Below the pieces are notes generated by a model. That model did no database searches and was not told where the DNA came from. It saw only the letters and a program-made list of their open reading frames with translations. A stretch of 64,000 nucleotides of DNA. Source: Amycolatopsis japonica (GTDB taxonomy: Bacteria; Actinomycetota; Actinomycetes; Mycobacteriales; Pseudonocardiaceae). This document shows, one piece after another, positions 36,097 to 44,555 of the stretch (position 1 is its first letter; the number at the start of each line of letters is the position of its first letter). Location of the stretch: NCBI RefSeq assembly GCF_000732925.1, contig NZ_CP008953.1, forward strand, positions 4,774,001 through 4,838,000, read 5' to 3'. The position numbers and the translations under genes are program-made.

Positions 36097-36149
36097 CTGT
36101 GGGCTCAAAGTCCCCGGTGACACATCGCGGTCGGCTTGCCCTGCACTGA

Positions 36150-38756
36150 TTACCGAAATTGGTAGGATGTCGCATCGGCGGTTTCTTCGTACTGCGTTTC
36201 GTCGTTCCAGTCTACGGTCCGCCGGTACTCGGGGTGGTTGCGATCCATCAACGCCGCCAGGTGAACCGGCGCTGGATAACTGGTTCGCCCGTCCCAGGAC
36301 ACCGCGTGGTCACACAGTCGCGCCGCCGCGACTGCGTAGCGTTGCGGGTCCGAGTCCGATCCGACGACCACAATCTCGGTGCTTGTGTGGGCATACCACG
36401 TGTGCTTGCCCGTTTGTGCGTCCGTAGACCAGCGTCCACTGTCGAGGCCCGCTCGGCTATGCCGTCCACTGCCAGCAAACTGACGAGGGACGTTGGCCAA
36501 GATCCACGTGTTCGCGGAGGCTGAACCGTCGAGCCGGTACAGCGACCGTGTCGTCTTTACTATGCGCGGGTCTTTTCCCGCCTCGGCGGCGGGTTTGCGC
36601 ACCTCGACCGGACGTGGCAGGTCGCGGGTCCCCGACGTGACGCGGACAACGGCTCGCGGGCGGTGCCCGAGCGCAGGATTCCAGCCAGGCAACGCCGGCC
36701 GGTTGCCGACTCGGCCCGCGGCGTCCGGTTCGATGTCGAGGTTCTTGTTCGCCAACAACGGCCACAACGAGCGCGAGCTGTCGCCGGAGACCATCACCAC
36801 GTAGCCCGCACCAGTGGCAACGTGCGGGCGCAGCTGACCAAGTGCGGTGTCGATCGCCGCGACGAGGCTTTCGTCCTGCCGTTTGCCACCGGGTAGTGGG
36901 TGGGCGCGGAAAGCCGTGTTCGCCGTGAAGTAGTCCTCCCAGCCGGTTCCCCTGCCGGTCTTCGGGTGCGGTGCAAATTGATAGGCGAGGGTCCGCCAGT
37001 GCTCCCCGTCGGGAATCATGGCGACGAGTGACCAACCGAGCTTCGGTGCGCCCTTGGTCCAGACCTCCCCGCGCTGCGCTCGCACGTGCAGGCCGACGTA
37101 GGTGATCGGATCAGGCGTCCCGAGGCTGCCCGAGGCCAGCGCGGTGGTCAATCTCGGGTGAACCAGACCGGCGGCTCGCAGCAGGTCCGCCACCGCGTTA
37201 TTACCCGCGTGATCTTTCGCCGGGTCCTCCGCAGCCTCGGCCGTCGCGAGGAACTGAGCCAAGACACCACGCTCCGCGAGTATCCGGCTGACCACAGGCT
37301 TCGCGTCCTCGTCGAGAGGCTGGCCGTCGAACTCGGTTTCACACAGCGCCAGGACTCGCGTTCCGTCCTGAGCGACGAGGTGCGGAACTTGGTTGAGCGC
37401 CGCGGCTCGCTCGCGGTGCCCGCTGCCGTGGGCCAGCAGCGAGGCCGCATGGTGGAACACGACTTCAACGTGTGCTCCGGCTTGGACCACCGTGTCCTCT
37501 GGGGCACCCTCCGAGAGGTCTGGCCGGGCGAAGTGGTGGGCCAGCAGCCGCTGCAACCGGGCGCGGGTGCGCTGCGTGCGGTAAAGCGCCAGGACGCGCA
37601 GCCGTTCGCCGCCGGAGGCCTTGATGACCGCGGGTAGTCCGCTCTCATCGAGCATATCGGCGTCCCGACCAGCAGTCACAACCCGCTTGGCCTGTGCGGA
37701 GAACTTGTGGCCTCGCACTTCGCGGGCGGTCACGTTCGGCACCCCGAACGCTTCCGCAGCGTGGCGGCCCAGTTCGCGCACGGTGTACATGCCCACGCCG
37801 CGGCCGATCGGGAACCGGACCGATTTCGGTACCAGGGCCCGCAGCCGTCCAGGCGTGCCGGCGAGGTCGAGGTCGCCGGGCTCGAGCAGGTTCTCGCCGC
37901 GGAGACGATGCGACACCGACAAAGCGATCCCGCTCGTCACCTCGATCCTGGCGGCACGGCCTCGACCCTCGACAGCGAGGCAGAGCAGCGGGTCCTCTAC
38001 GCAGCGCGGCGCCAGCCAGGCGCTGCGGGTGCCCCCAAGCCAGCGGCTCAGCCGCGACACCGACGGGTCTACTACCACGACCGGTGTCTGAACACCGGGC
38101 AAAGTCTTCATCAGCAGTCGGATTCGCAGTGCCGCGTAGCAGAGTTCTCCGCCCTCCTTCCAGGCGCTGGACCACAACGCCTGGTCGGCCCAGACCACCA
38201 GGTTTCCGTCGGTATCCGCTCGCAGCGGCACCTCGCGGCCGTCGACCCGCCATGGCACACTTGCCAACCTACGAGCGCACTCCCACGTGGCCGCGTCGTA
38301 AACCCAATTGGGGGCGTCGGGCTGGTCACCGACGTGGTGCACCTGCTCGGCGAGCGACACCTGCTCGACCGCGCTATCCGCGATGAGGTCCGCCAGCTCG
38401 CTCAGGTAATCGAAGACGATCTCTTCATTCGGTACGCCGAGCACAACCTGCTCCCACAGCACCACGGCGTCGTGGACGTCACGCCGGTCCAGAGGCGCAC
38501 TGGTGACGAGCCGCTCTGGTGCTTGGTCTTTGCTGGGGGGAAACAGGTTCACGCAGGCGCCGCTGTAGGCGCGCAGTGCCGTGGCCAGACCCGAGTAGGG
38601 GAGATTGACGTTCGCGCGCACCTTCATCCGGTAGCGAGTCCGAAGCCGGTTCCACGCATCGTCCACGCTGCTCGGCAGCCGGTAGACGTGCGCTGTCCCG
38701 TGCAGCACCTCGGTGAGTGGATAAGCCAGCAGGGAAAGCTCCTTGTCGCCGGTCAT
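36150..38756 (-). CDS. pPIWI-RE protein (prokaryotic PIWI/Argonaute-like, R-E family)
   Basis: The 868-residue protein is the third gene of a coupled operon; its ATG overlaps the helicase stop by ATGA. The frame upstream of that ATG is only antisense to the helicase. The order fits the pPIWI-RE family: an N-terminal DUF3962-like module (residues 1-350), a MID-like region, then a divergent RNase H/PIWI domain in the last 350 residues. Cues in that domain are YVGLHVRAQRGEVW, VVMVSGDSSRS, VRVTSGTRDLPRP, ILANVPRQFAG and STEIVVVGSDSDP. Family members lack PAZ and carry conserved Arg and Glu residues. They are thought to bind nucleic-acid duplexes in defence together with the linked helicase and nuclease. 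The family call rests on length, these motifs and context. Confidence 0.8.
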   Translation of the reverse strand: MTGDKELSLLAYPLTEVLHGTAHVYRLPSSVDDAWNRLRTRYRMKVRANVNLPYSGLATALRAYSGACVNLFPPSKDQAPERLVTSAPLDRRDVHDAVVLWEQVVLGVPNEEIVFDYLSELADLIADSAVEQVSLAEQVHHVGDQPDAPNWVYDAATWECARRLASVPWRVDGREVPLRADTDGNLVVWADQALWSSAWKEGGELCYAALRIRLLMKTLPGVQTPVVVVDPSVSRLSRWLGGTRSAWLAPRCVEDPLLCLAVEGRGRAARIEVTSGIALSVSHRLRGENLLEPGDLDLAGTPGRLRALVPKSVRFPIGRGVGMYTVRELGRHAAEAFGVPNVTAREVRGHKFSAQAKRVVTAGRDADMLDESGLPAVIKASGGERLRVLALYRTQRTRARLQRLLAHHFARPDLSEGAPEDTVVQAGAHVEVVFHHAASLLAHGSGHRERAAALNQVPHLVAQDGTRVLALCETEFDGQPLDEDAKPVVSRILAERGVLAQFLATAEAAEDPAKDHAGNNAVADLLRAAGLVHPRLTTALASGSLGTPDPITYVGLHVRAQRGEVWTKGAPKLGWSLVAMIPDGEHWRTLAYQFAPHPKTGRGTGWEDYFTANTAFRAHPLPGGKRQDESLVAAIDTALGQLRPHVATGAGYVVMVSGDSSRSLWPLLANKNLDIEPDAAGRVGNRPALPGWNPALGHRPRAVVRVTSGTRDLPRPVEVRKPAAEAGKDPRIVKTTRSLYRLDGSASANTWILANVPRQFAGSGRHSRAGLDSGRWSTDAQTGKHTWYAHTSTEIVVVGSDSDPQRYAVAAARLCDHAVSWDGRTSYPAPVHLAALMDRNHPEYRRTVDWNDETQYEETADATSYQFR

Positions 38757-41700
38757 GGCCTCACCTCCTCGGCGCCGATCCCGGCGAAGTCCAGCCAGGA
38801 AACGAGTGTCGAGCCGTAAATACGGCGGAGCTCCCGCTGTTCGACCGGCTTGAGATTTTCGTGGTAGTAGCCGAGGAGGCCCGGGATGTCTGTGCCGTAC
38901 TTGGGGTCGTGGAAAGCTCCGTCCGTGAGGTACAGCTCCACCGGAGTACCGCCACGCCGTGCCCGGCCCGCCAGCTGGATCATGTCGACGAGCATCCCGG
39001 CGACCACCTCTGCCTTGAGCGTTCGGTTCAGCCTGCTGAACCGCGGATCGCTGGTGAGAATGCGGAACAGTCGTGAGAACGCGCGTTTGCGCTGCTCGAC
39101 CCACGTCGCCACCGGGTCGACTCCAGAGCGGCTCTCGCCCAGAGCGTGCCCGTTGACACTGGCAAACATCTCCGCGGAGTCGGTCAGCTGGGTCGGTGGG
39201 CGCACGCACACCCACACCGAGGCCAGGGCGGAGCGCTGGTCGTCGGGCACCAGGATGTTGAGACCGCGAGCCACGAGGCTCAGCGGTGCGATGCACACCT
39301 TGACCTCCGGATGTAGCACCGGCAGGGACTCCAGTTCGTCGATGGTCAAAGTCACGACTTCAGTGGGCAGCACCACCGATGACGGAGCGCCACTCCGGGG
39401 AACGACGACCGCCAGCCAGCCACGATCGAGTATCCGGTTCGCGATCCCGGCGGCGAGCAGCGCGGCGTGCCGGTAGGAGTTGCCGACCAGCATGCACAGC
39501 TCGCGGTCCGGATCGGTGGCAGCCAGCAACTGCAGGTGCTGGTCGAGGTGCTGGTCCCAGAGGAACTCACCGAGCTCGCGGATCGCCGCCGGTTTCCCGG
39601 ACTCGCCGCGGCCGCCGATCCGGATTGTGGTCTCGGTTCGAGCGTCGAGGGCTTGCCCGGACCTGGTCGTGAAGGCACCCGGCTTGGCGTCGGTCATCGC
39701 GTAGGTGACAGGCGTCCGGATGTGCTCGCGAGCGGCGCCGGGGAAGTACGCGGTGGCGGACAAGCCGAGCACCTGCCGTTCCACACCCGCCGCGGCGAGC
39801 GCCACCATACCGCCCAGCTGGACGACCGTCGTGTGAGGGTCGCCTCCTACCGCCTGCACGGACAGGGTCCCGCCGGGCCGAGGGTCCTCGACCCGCTCGA
39901 TCCGGAACCCGAACAGTAGGTAACCCAACGGTCCGTACGGGATCGCCTGGTGCTGGGCCACCGTCCCTAGCTGCTCCGCGAGTGCCCGAGCGGCAGGCAT
40001 CTCTGTTCCCGGGGCGGCGACGGCGAAGGTGAGTCGGGTCAACGCCTGGTGCAACGCGCCCAGCCAGGTGCGGACCAGCAGCGCATTGATCACGTCGCGG
40101 CGGTAGTCCGGCGCCGCGATGTGCTCGGTGAGCACTTCGTGGAGCCGGTGCCGGATCTCCCGGATGCGATCTTGGCCACTGTCGTTGCTGACGGCCGAGG
40201 CCAGCAGACCAGCGACCTTGCCCAGCCACGCCGGCAACTCGGTGCCACCGGCTCCACCGGTATCCGGGAACAAGCTGTTGAACTGCTGGTAGACCTCGGC
40301 CGGTACGTCGTCCGATGTGTCTTCGCTGCGGTCAGCTATTCCGAACAGGTGCGTGAGAAGCATCCGGTCGCGCGAACCAGGAAGGTGCCAACCCGAGTCC
40401 ACGCTGTCGGGCACGGACTTGCGCGAACGGGGAGCGGTGGGGCGCTCGTCGCCCAGCCACAGCTCGCCTTCCAGGACGTAGTTGAGGAACTGGTCAGCCA
40501 GGAACCGGGTACGCGTGAGCGGTGGCACGACCGCGCGGTCTTCGGCCGGCAACAGCATGCTCCGTTCGGTGTCCAGCCGGACGAGGGGAAGCTCGGTCGC
40601 CGTGCCGCTGGCCGCGAGCTTGAGTTGCCTGGCACCCGCGTCGAACATGTTGCTCTGCAGCATGTCCACCTCGTCGACCAAGAGCACCGCGCAACGGCGC
40701 AACAGGAACTCCCGCACCGGCAGGCGGTTGAGATCGACCCCGTCGACCCGCACCGGGACGGGCACGCTGCCGTCGACGAAGTTATGGTGGTTGGTGACGA
40801 TGATGTCGGCGGACGCCGCCTCGCGGAGGCCCTGGTGCCGGCCGCACACACCGAGGTACGGGCAAGCGTGCCGGGGTGAGGGTTGGCGTTTGAGTTGGGA
40901 ATCGGACTGCTCGACTACGGGACGCAGCCCGGTGCACGGCTCGTCAGGGGCAAGGGGTTGCGGCCCGTCGACTACCAGCGCTGTGAGCGCGCAGCCGTAG
41001 CCCAAGGCGTCGAACCGGTCCCACTGGCCACGCTTGGCACTGTGCTCGGCCTTCTCCGCGAGGCGCCGGGGCGACACCAGCGCTCTACAGCTCCGAGGTG
41101 ACTGCAGGACTCGAAGGTCCCCGGTGATCTTGCCGACGGTTTCCAAAGCTTCGTGGACGGTGCCGACCACGATCGCGACGGCAATGCCGGAACGGGCAAG
41201 GTGCTCGGCGAGAAGCCTGATCAGGACGGATTTGCCGACTCCGGTCGGTGCGTTCAGGAGCCGGGTTCTGCCGGACCGCAGCAAAAGCTCAGCCACAGGG
41301 ACGTCCTCGTCGTCACGCAGTCCGGCGAACAGCTCGCGGAGGACCTCTTCCTGCCAGTTTTTTTCGCCGCGGCATTGTGCGATCTCCGCGGCCAGCTGCA
41401 GCAGTTGTCCGGTCTTGACCGCCAAGTCACCCAAGAAAGGCGTGGTGTCGAGGCTGATCGGGTCGACGGCAGCGTTCGCCACCGCAGCCGGAAGATCCAC
41501 AATGGACTCTCCACGCCATCCGAACGTCCACCTACCCGGTCCCGCCACGGACAGCGGGCTCCTGTTCTGCGCGTACTTTTCCTCGGCTTCCCGCACCAGG
41601 TGCGCGACAAGATCGAGGGGGCGTTGTCCGTGCCGCGCCACCACCGCCACAAGCTCGTCGGCGGGGACGTCGTCCGGGCCGACGTACGGGCTGTCCGGAT

Positions 41701-41965
41701 CCGTGCACAGAGCACGCGCCCCCTCGAGGAACCGGCGAGGTGCCCCGATTTCATTGGGCCTGATCCGCAAGAAACGTCCCACCAGGCGCTTCGTGGCCTC
41801 CGGCTGCCCGTCCCAGGCGCGCCACAGGTCGAGCCGGCCCCCGGCGATGAGCGCGGCCGCGTCCAGGGGCACGGTCATCCGGCCGTCGGGATCCGGGAAC
41901 CCGAAGAACTCCTCAGCGAGCGCGCAGGCGATCTGGGTGGCGATGCCGCTCGGTGCGCTGGTCAT
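38753..41965 (-). CDS. pPIWI-RE-associated DinG/XPD-like helicase
   Basis: The 1070-residue SF2 helicase is coupled by 4-base overlaps to both neighbours. About 230 residues of family-specific N-terminal domain (probably pPIWI-RE_Z-like) precede Walker A APTGVGKS (239-246). Cysteines 325, 344, 368 and 374 (C-X18-C-X23-C-X5-C) form an XPD/DinG-like Fe-S cluster candidate. Walker B reads LLVDEVD (DEVD, 431-434, instead of DEAH). Motif VI near the end reads IQLAGRARRGG. DinG-type helicases unwind DNA 5'-3', including R-loops and RNA-DNA hybrids, which fits a PIWI partner. The domain order and gene order match described pPIWI-RE loci. Confidence 0.85.
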   Translation of the reverse strand: MTSAPSGIATQIACALAEEFFGFPDPDGRMTVPLDAAALIAGGRLDLWRAWDGQPEATKRLVGRFLRIRPNEIGAPRRFLEGARALCTDPDSPYVGPDDVPADELVAVVARHGQRPLDLVAHLVREAEEKYAQNRSPLSVAGPGRWTFGWRGESIVDLPAAVANAAVDPISLDTTPFLGDLAVKTGQLLQLAAEIAQCRGEKNWQEEVLRELFAGLRDDEDVPVAELLLRSGRTRLLNAPTGVGKSVLIRLLAEHLARSGIAVAIVVGTVHEALETVGKITGDLRVLQSPRSCRALVSPRRLAEKAEHSAKRGQWDRFDALGYGCALTALVVDGPQPLAPDEPCTGLRPVVEQSDSQLKRQPSPRHACPYLGVCGRHQGLREAASADIIVTNHHNFVDGSVPVPVRVDGVDLNRLPVREFLLRRCAVLLVDEVDMLQSNMFDAGARQLKLAASGTATELPLVRLDTERSMLLPAEDRAVVPPLTRTRFLADQFLNYVLEGELWLGDERPTAPRSRKSVPDSVDSGWHLPGSRDRMLLTHLFGIADRSEDTSDDVPAEVYQQFNSLFPDTGGAGGTELPAWLGKVAGLLASAVSNDSGQDRIREIRHRLHEVLTEHIAAPDYRRDVINALLVRTWLGALHQALTRLTFAVAAPGTEMPAARALAEQLGTVAQHQAIPYGPLGYLLFGFRIERVEDPRPGGTLSVQAVGGDPHTTVVQLGGMVALAAAGVERQVLGLSATAYFPGAAREHIRTPVTYAMTDAKPGAFTTRSGQALDARTETTIRIGGRGESGKPAAIRELGEFLWDQHLDQHLQLLAATDPDRELCMLVGNSYRHAALLAAGIANRILDRGWLAVVVPRSGAPSSVVLPTEVVTLTIDELESLPVLHPEVKVCIAPLSLVARGLNILVPDDQRSALASVWVCVRPPTQLTDSAEMFASVNGHALGESRSGVDPVATWVEQRKRAFSRLFRILTSDPRFSRLNRTLKAEVVAGMLVDMIQLAGRARRGGTPVELYLTDGAFHDPKYGTDIPGLLGYYHENLKPVEQRELRRIYGSTLVSWLDFAGIGAEEVRP

Positions 41966-43119
41966 GCCGACACCGTCGCGGCGTCGTCGAGCTCAGCCAG
42001 GATGCCCTTCATCGTGGCGGCCCGGTACCCGGAGCCACCGATCATGTGCTGCAGCAGGTCCAGGCTCGAGCGCTGGTGATCAGGAACGACGATGACCAGC
42101 CCCGGTGCCGCGGGACGGGTGCCGCGCAACGCCTCGCCCAGGGCGACGGGAGATGCCCATGCCTTCGCGTCCACGCACCACGACTGCCCGCCCAGCTCGA
42201 TCTCCAGGTCGTAGCGATCGCGGTGCGGCCACATCTCCACGTCCGCTCCCAGGCCGAACGCGTGATCCCGTATCCCGCATTCCAGCAAGCCGGGCAAGGT
42301 CACGTACCGCCAGACGACGCGAGACACCGCCAGCGACTCCTTCGTGGCGGGCTGCGCGGGCACCAGCCGGGCGCGTTCGCCCGCGGGGTGCAGCTCGGGT
42401 GCCTTGCCCGTGCGGTTTTCGACCCGGCAGGTGTACATCACGCCGCGGCGAGCGTGCGCCTCGCAGCGGACGTCCACGATCGAACCCTTTCCGAGCACTC
42501 GCATCGGCCACCGGCAATCCGGGCAGGCGAAGAACCAGCCGCGCACCTGTCGCCACGGCCAGTCCGCGACAGGCTCGTAGAACTGGGGCAGCAGGCTGCC
42601 CCAAGTGCGGCGCAGAGTCCGGAGGTCACCGACCGGCTGCTCGACGAGTTCGGCCCGCAACCGCACGTAGTCCGCCTCGGTCAACCTGCGCAGTACCTCG
42701 TAAATCCGTCGTTCCTCCTGTTCAGAGGCCATCCGGTCCCAGGGCCAGAACTGATCGAGTGCGGCGGACGGCACCAGGAACTCCGCGCACAGGTCCTCGG
42801 CCTCGTCGGTGAACCGGCCCTCCGCGTCGAGCAGCACGACTTCGGCGATACCGCTGGTGTCCACGTCGCGGGGAAGCAATGCCCCCACCGGTTCGCTCAG
42901 CCCGGCGCGGAATCGGGCCATGGAGGGAGCTCGGCCGAGGGGATGCGTGGCAGCGAGCACGCCCAGGCAGGTCATCAGTGCGCGCGCCTTCCGTTCCCCG
43001 GGGAGATCGGGGTCGCCTAGTGCGGCCGCCGCGAGGCAACAGGCCGTGATCGCGCGGCCGCGACGAGGATCCGCCGGAATGGTGGCCGGCGGATCGGTTT
43101 CGGCGAGGTCCTCCCCCAC
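41962..43119 (-). CDS. pPIWI-RE-associated restriction-endonuclease-fold protein
   Basis: The protein is 385 residues from the GTG at 43119, about 10 bases after GAGGAAGG; GTG at 43125 or ATG at 43176 are alternatives. The first half is helical and matches the pPIWI-RE_Y type of partner domain. A small Cys pair (FACPDCRW) with a later VRCEAH looks zinc-ribbon-like. The C-terminus holds a PD-(D/E)XK nuclease core: YDLEIEL (Asp304) and CVDAKAW (Asp317-X-Lys319). It is the first gene of the leftward operon and overlaps the helicase by ATGA. It is the likely DNA-cutting effector of the system. Confidence 0.75.
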   Translation of the reverse strand: MGEDLAETDPPATIPADPRRGRAITACCLAAAALGDPDLPGERKARALMTCLGVLAATHPLGRAPSMARFRAGLSEPVGALLPRDVDTSGIAEVVLLDAEGRFTDEAEDLCAEFLVPSAALDQFWPWDRMASEQEERRIYEVLRRLTEADYVRLRAELVEQPVGDLRTLRRTWGSLLPQFYEPVADWPWRQVRGWFFACPDCRWPMRVLGKGSIVDVRCEAHARRGVMYTCRVENRTGKAPELHPAGERARLVPAQPATKESLAVSRVVWRYVTLPGLLECGIRDHAFGLGADVEMWPHRDRYDLEIELGGQSWCVDAKAWASPVALGEALRGTRPAAPGLVIVVPDHQRSSLDLLQHMIGGSGYRAATMKGILAELDDAATVSA

Positions 43120-43385
43120 AAACACAACCTTCCTCGGGATCGTCGGTGAGCGATGTGATTTCGGCGAAGAGTTCATCGCACGGCCGAAACGGAAATTCGG
43201 TCGCCGCTGCGGCACCAGCACGGTGATCGGCAGCAAAGCACAGGACGACGCCGCGGTCAAACCCGTTAACCTGCGCCGAATGGCCAATTTCATGACATTT
43301 CCCGGACATCGCGGGTCCGGTCGTGGGCATGGTGATCCGGCTGTTTAGCCTGTCGCTCGTGTCGCGCCGATCGGAAGGAGCGGGC
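43120..43385. promoter_or_regulatory. Shared divergent promoter region of the two defence operons
   Basis: About 270 bases separate the pPIWI-RE operon (leftward) from the SEFIR/caspase-helicase operon (rightward). The bases 43130-43250 are richer in A/T than the flanks, and both promoters must lie in this region. I see no clear operator. Confidence 0.5.
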
Positions 43386-44555
43386 ATGCAGCCCGAAGAG
43401 GGAACCGACGTCAAGCTCGTGCTCGTGGACCCGGGCGGCCGGCGGATCGACGCGGGGCCGGCGGAAGTGGCCTCCGGGTCGGTGCGTCTCGGCCGCTGGC
43501 ACGTGCACCCGGTGAAGGAAGCGAACCAAGCGTTTCGCGATACTTCTGCGCACCTGGTGAAGATCAACTACGACCTGTACGTCGATCCCGGCGCGCCCGT
43601 CGTGCGCTGGTTCGAGATCGGCTTCGTGCTGGCGGACTCCGATGCCACGGTGGTCGCGGCGCTGCCGCACGGAGCCGCCGAGTCCCGCCCGGCGACGTCG
43701 TACCAACTCAGCCGCAACCTGGAGTTCATTCCCGTCGACAACGGCGCCGCTCATGTCCACGTCCCGCCGGTCGAGGGGCCGGTGCACGTCTACGGCGCGT
43801 CCGGTGATGTGATCCGGTGGCTGCACGTCGCTCCGGGGAGAGCCGGCGTGCGGCCGGGTTCGTATTCGGCGTGGATAGTGCTGCTGACGCCGGCTGGACG
43901 GACCGAGCAGAAATTCCGGCTGGCTGCGCGGTTCGAAACGGACTTCGCCGACGGAGAAGACTTTCAGCCGGTGCCCAAGTCGACGGAGTTCGGTATTTCA
44001 CTGACCGGATCCAGTCGCTCGGCCGCGGTCGAAGCCGAAGAACACGATGAGCCCGGTGTCGGACTTCCCCGCAGTTCGCCTCGCGTCTTCATCTGCTACG
44101 CGCACGAGGGCGAAACGCACAAGAAAAAGGTGCGTGATTTCGCCGATCTTCTCCGCGAAAACGGGTTGGACCCGCGAATCGACGAAGGCCAGGAGGGACC
44201 TCGCACCGAGTGGGACCACTGGGCATTGCGCGAGATCAGGGAAGCGGACTTTGTCGCAGTCATCGCGTCACCGACCTGCCGGGCGGTCGGTGACGGGACC
44301 TATCGGGGCAACGATCGAGCAGGCATCCGCAGCGAACTTGGCGTGATCAGGAATCTGCTCCAGAAACACCCTCGGTGGGCAAGCCACCTCCTGCCCGTCG
44401 TCCTGCCCGGCTGCTCAGTCGACGACATCCCGATGTTCCTTCACCCGGTCACCATGGACCATTACATCGTCGAGGCGCTGACCGAGACCGAGATCGAGTA
44501 CCTGCTGAAGACGATCCGCACGACGCCGCCATGGCCGGGCTGGGACCGGTCATGA
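43386..44555 (+). CDS. SEFIR (TIR-like) domain protein
   Basis: The protein is 389 residues from the ATG at 43386, 5 bases after GGAAGGAG. The first 210 residues form a beta-rich domain that I do not recognise (it contains HVYGASGDVIRWLHVAPG). The C-terminal 155 residues are a SEFIR/TIR-superfamily domain: PRVFICYAHEGETHKKKVRD at residue 232, then EADFVAVIASPTCRAVGDG and RSELGVIRNLL, whose glutamate occupies the NADase position of TIR domains. Bacterial TIR and SEFIR proteins act as NAD-depleting or signalling effectors in immunity. It overlaps the caspase-helicase gene by ATGA, so the two are made together. Confidence 0.8.
   Translation: MQPEEGTDVKLVLVDPGGRRIDAGPAEVASGSVRLGRWHVHPVKEANQAFRDTSAHLVKINYDLYVDPGAPVVRWFEIGFVLADSDATVVAALPHGAAESRPATSYQLSRNLEFIPVDNGAAHVHVPPVEGPVHVYGASGDVIRWLHVAPGRAGVRPGSYSAWIVLLTPAGRTEQKFRLAARFETDFADGEDFQPVPKSTEFGISLTGSSRSAAVEAEEHDEPGVGLPRSSPRVFICYAHEGETHKKKVRDFADLLRENGLDPRIDEGQEGPRTEWDHWALREIREADFVAVIASPTCRAVGDGTYRGNDRAGIRSELGVIRNLLQKHPRWASHLLPVVLPGCSVDDIPMFLHPVTMDHYIVEALTETEIEYLLKTIRTTPPWPGWDRS

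Noticed and set aside
38757..39296. N-terminal extension of the pPIWI-RE frame
   Set aside because: Lies antiframe within the helicase gene; the ATGA overlap gives a better start.
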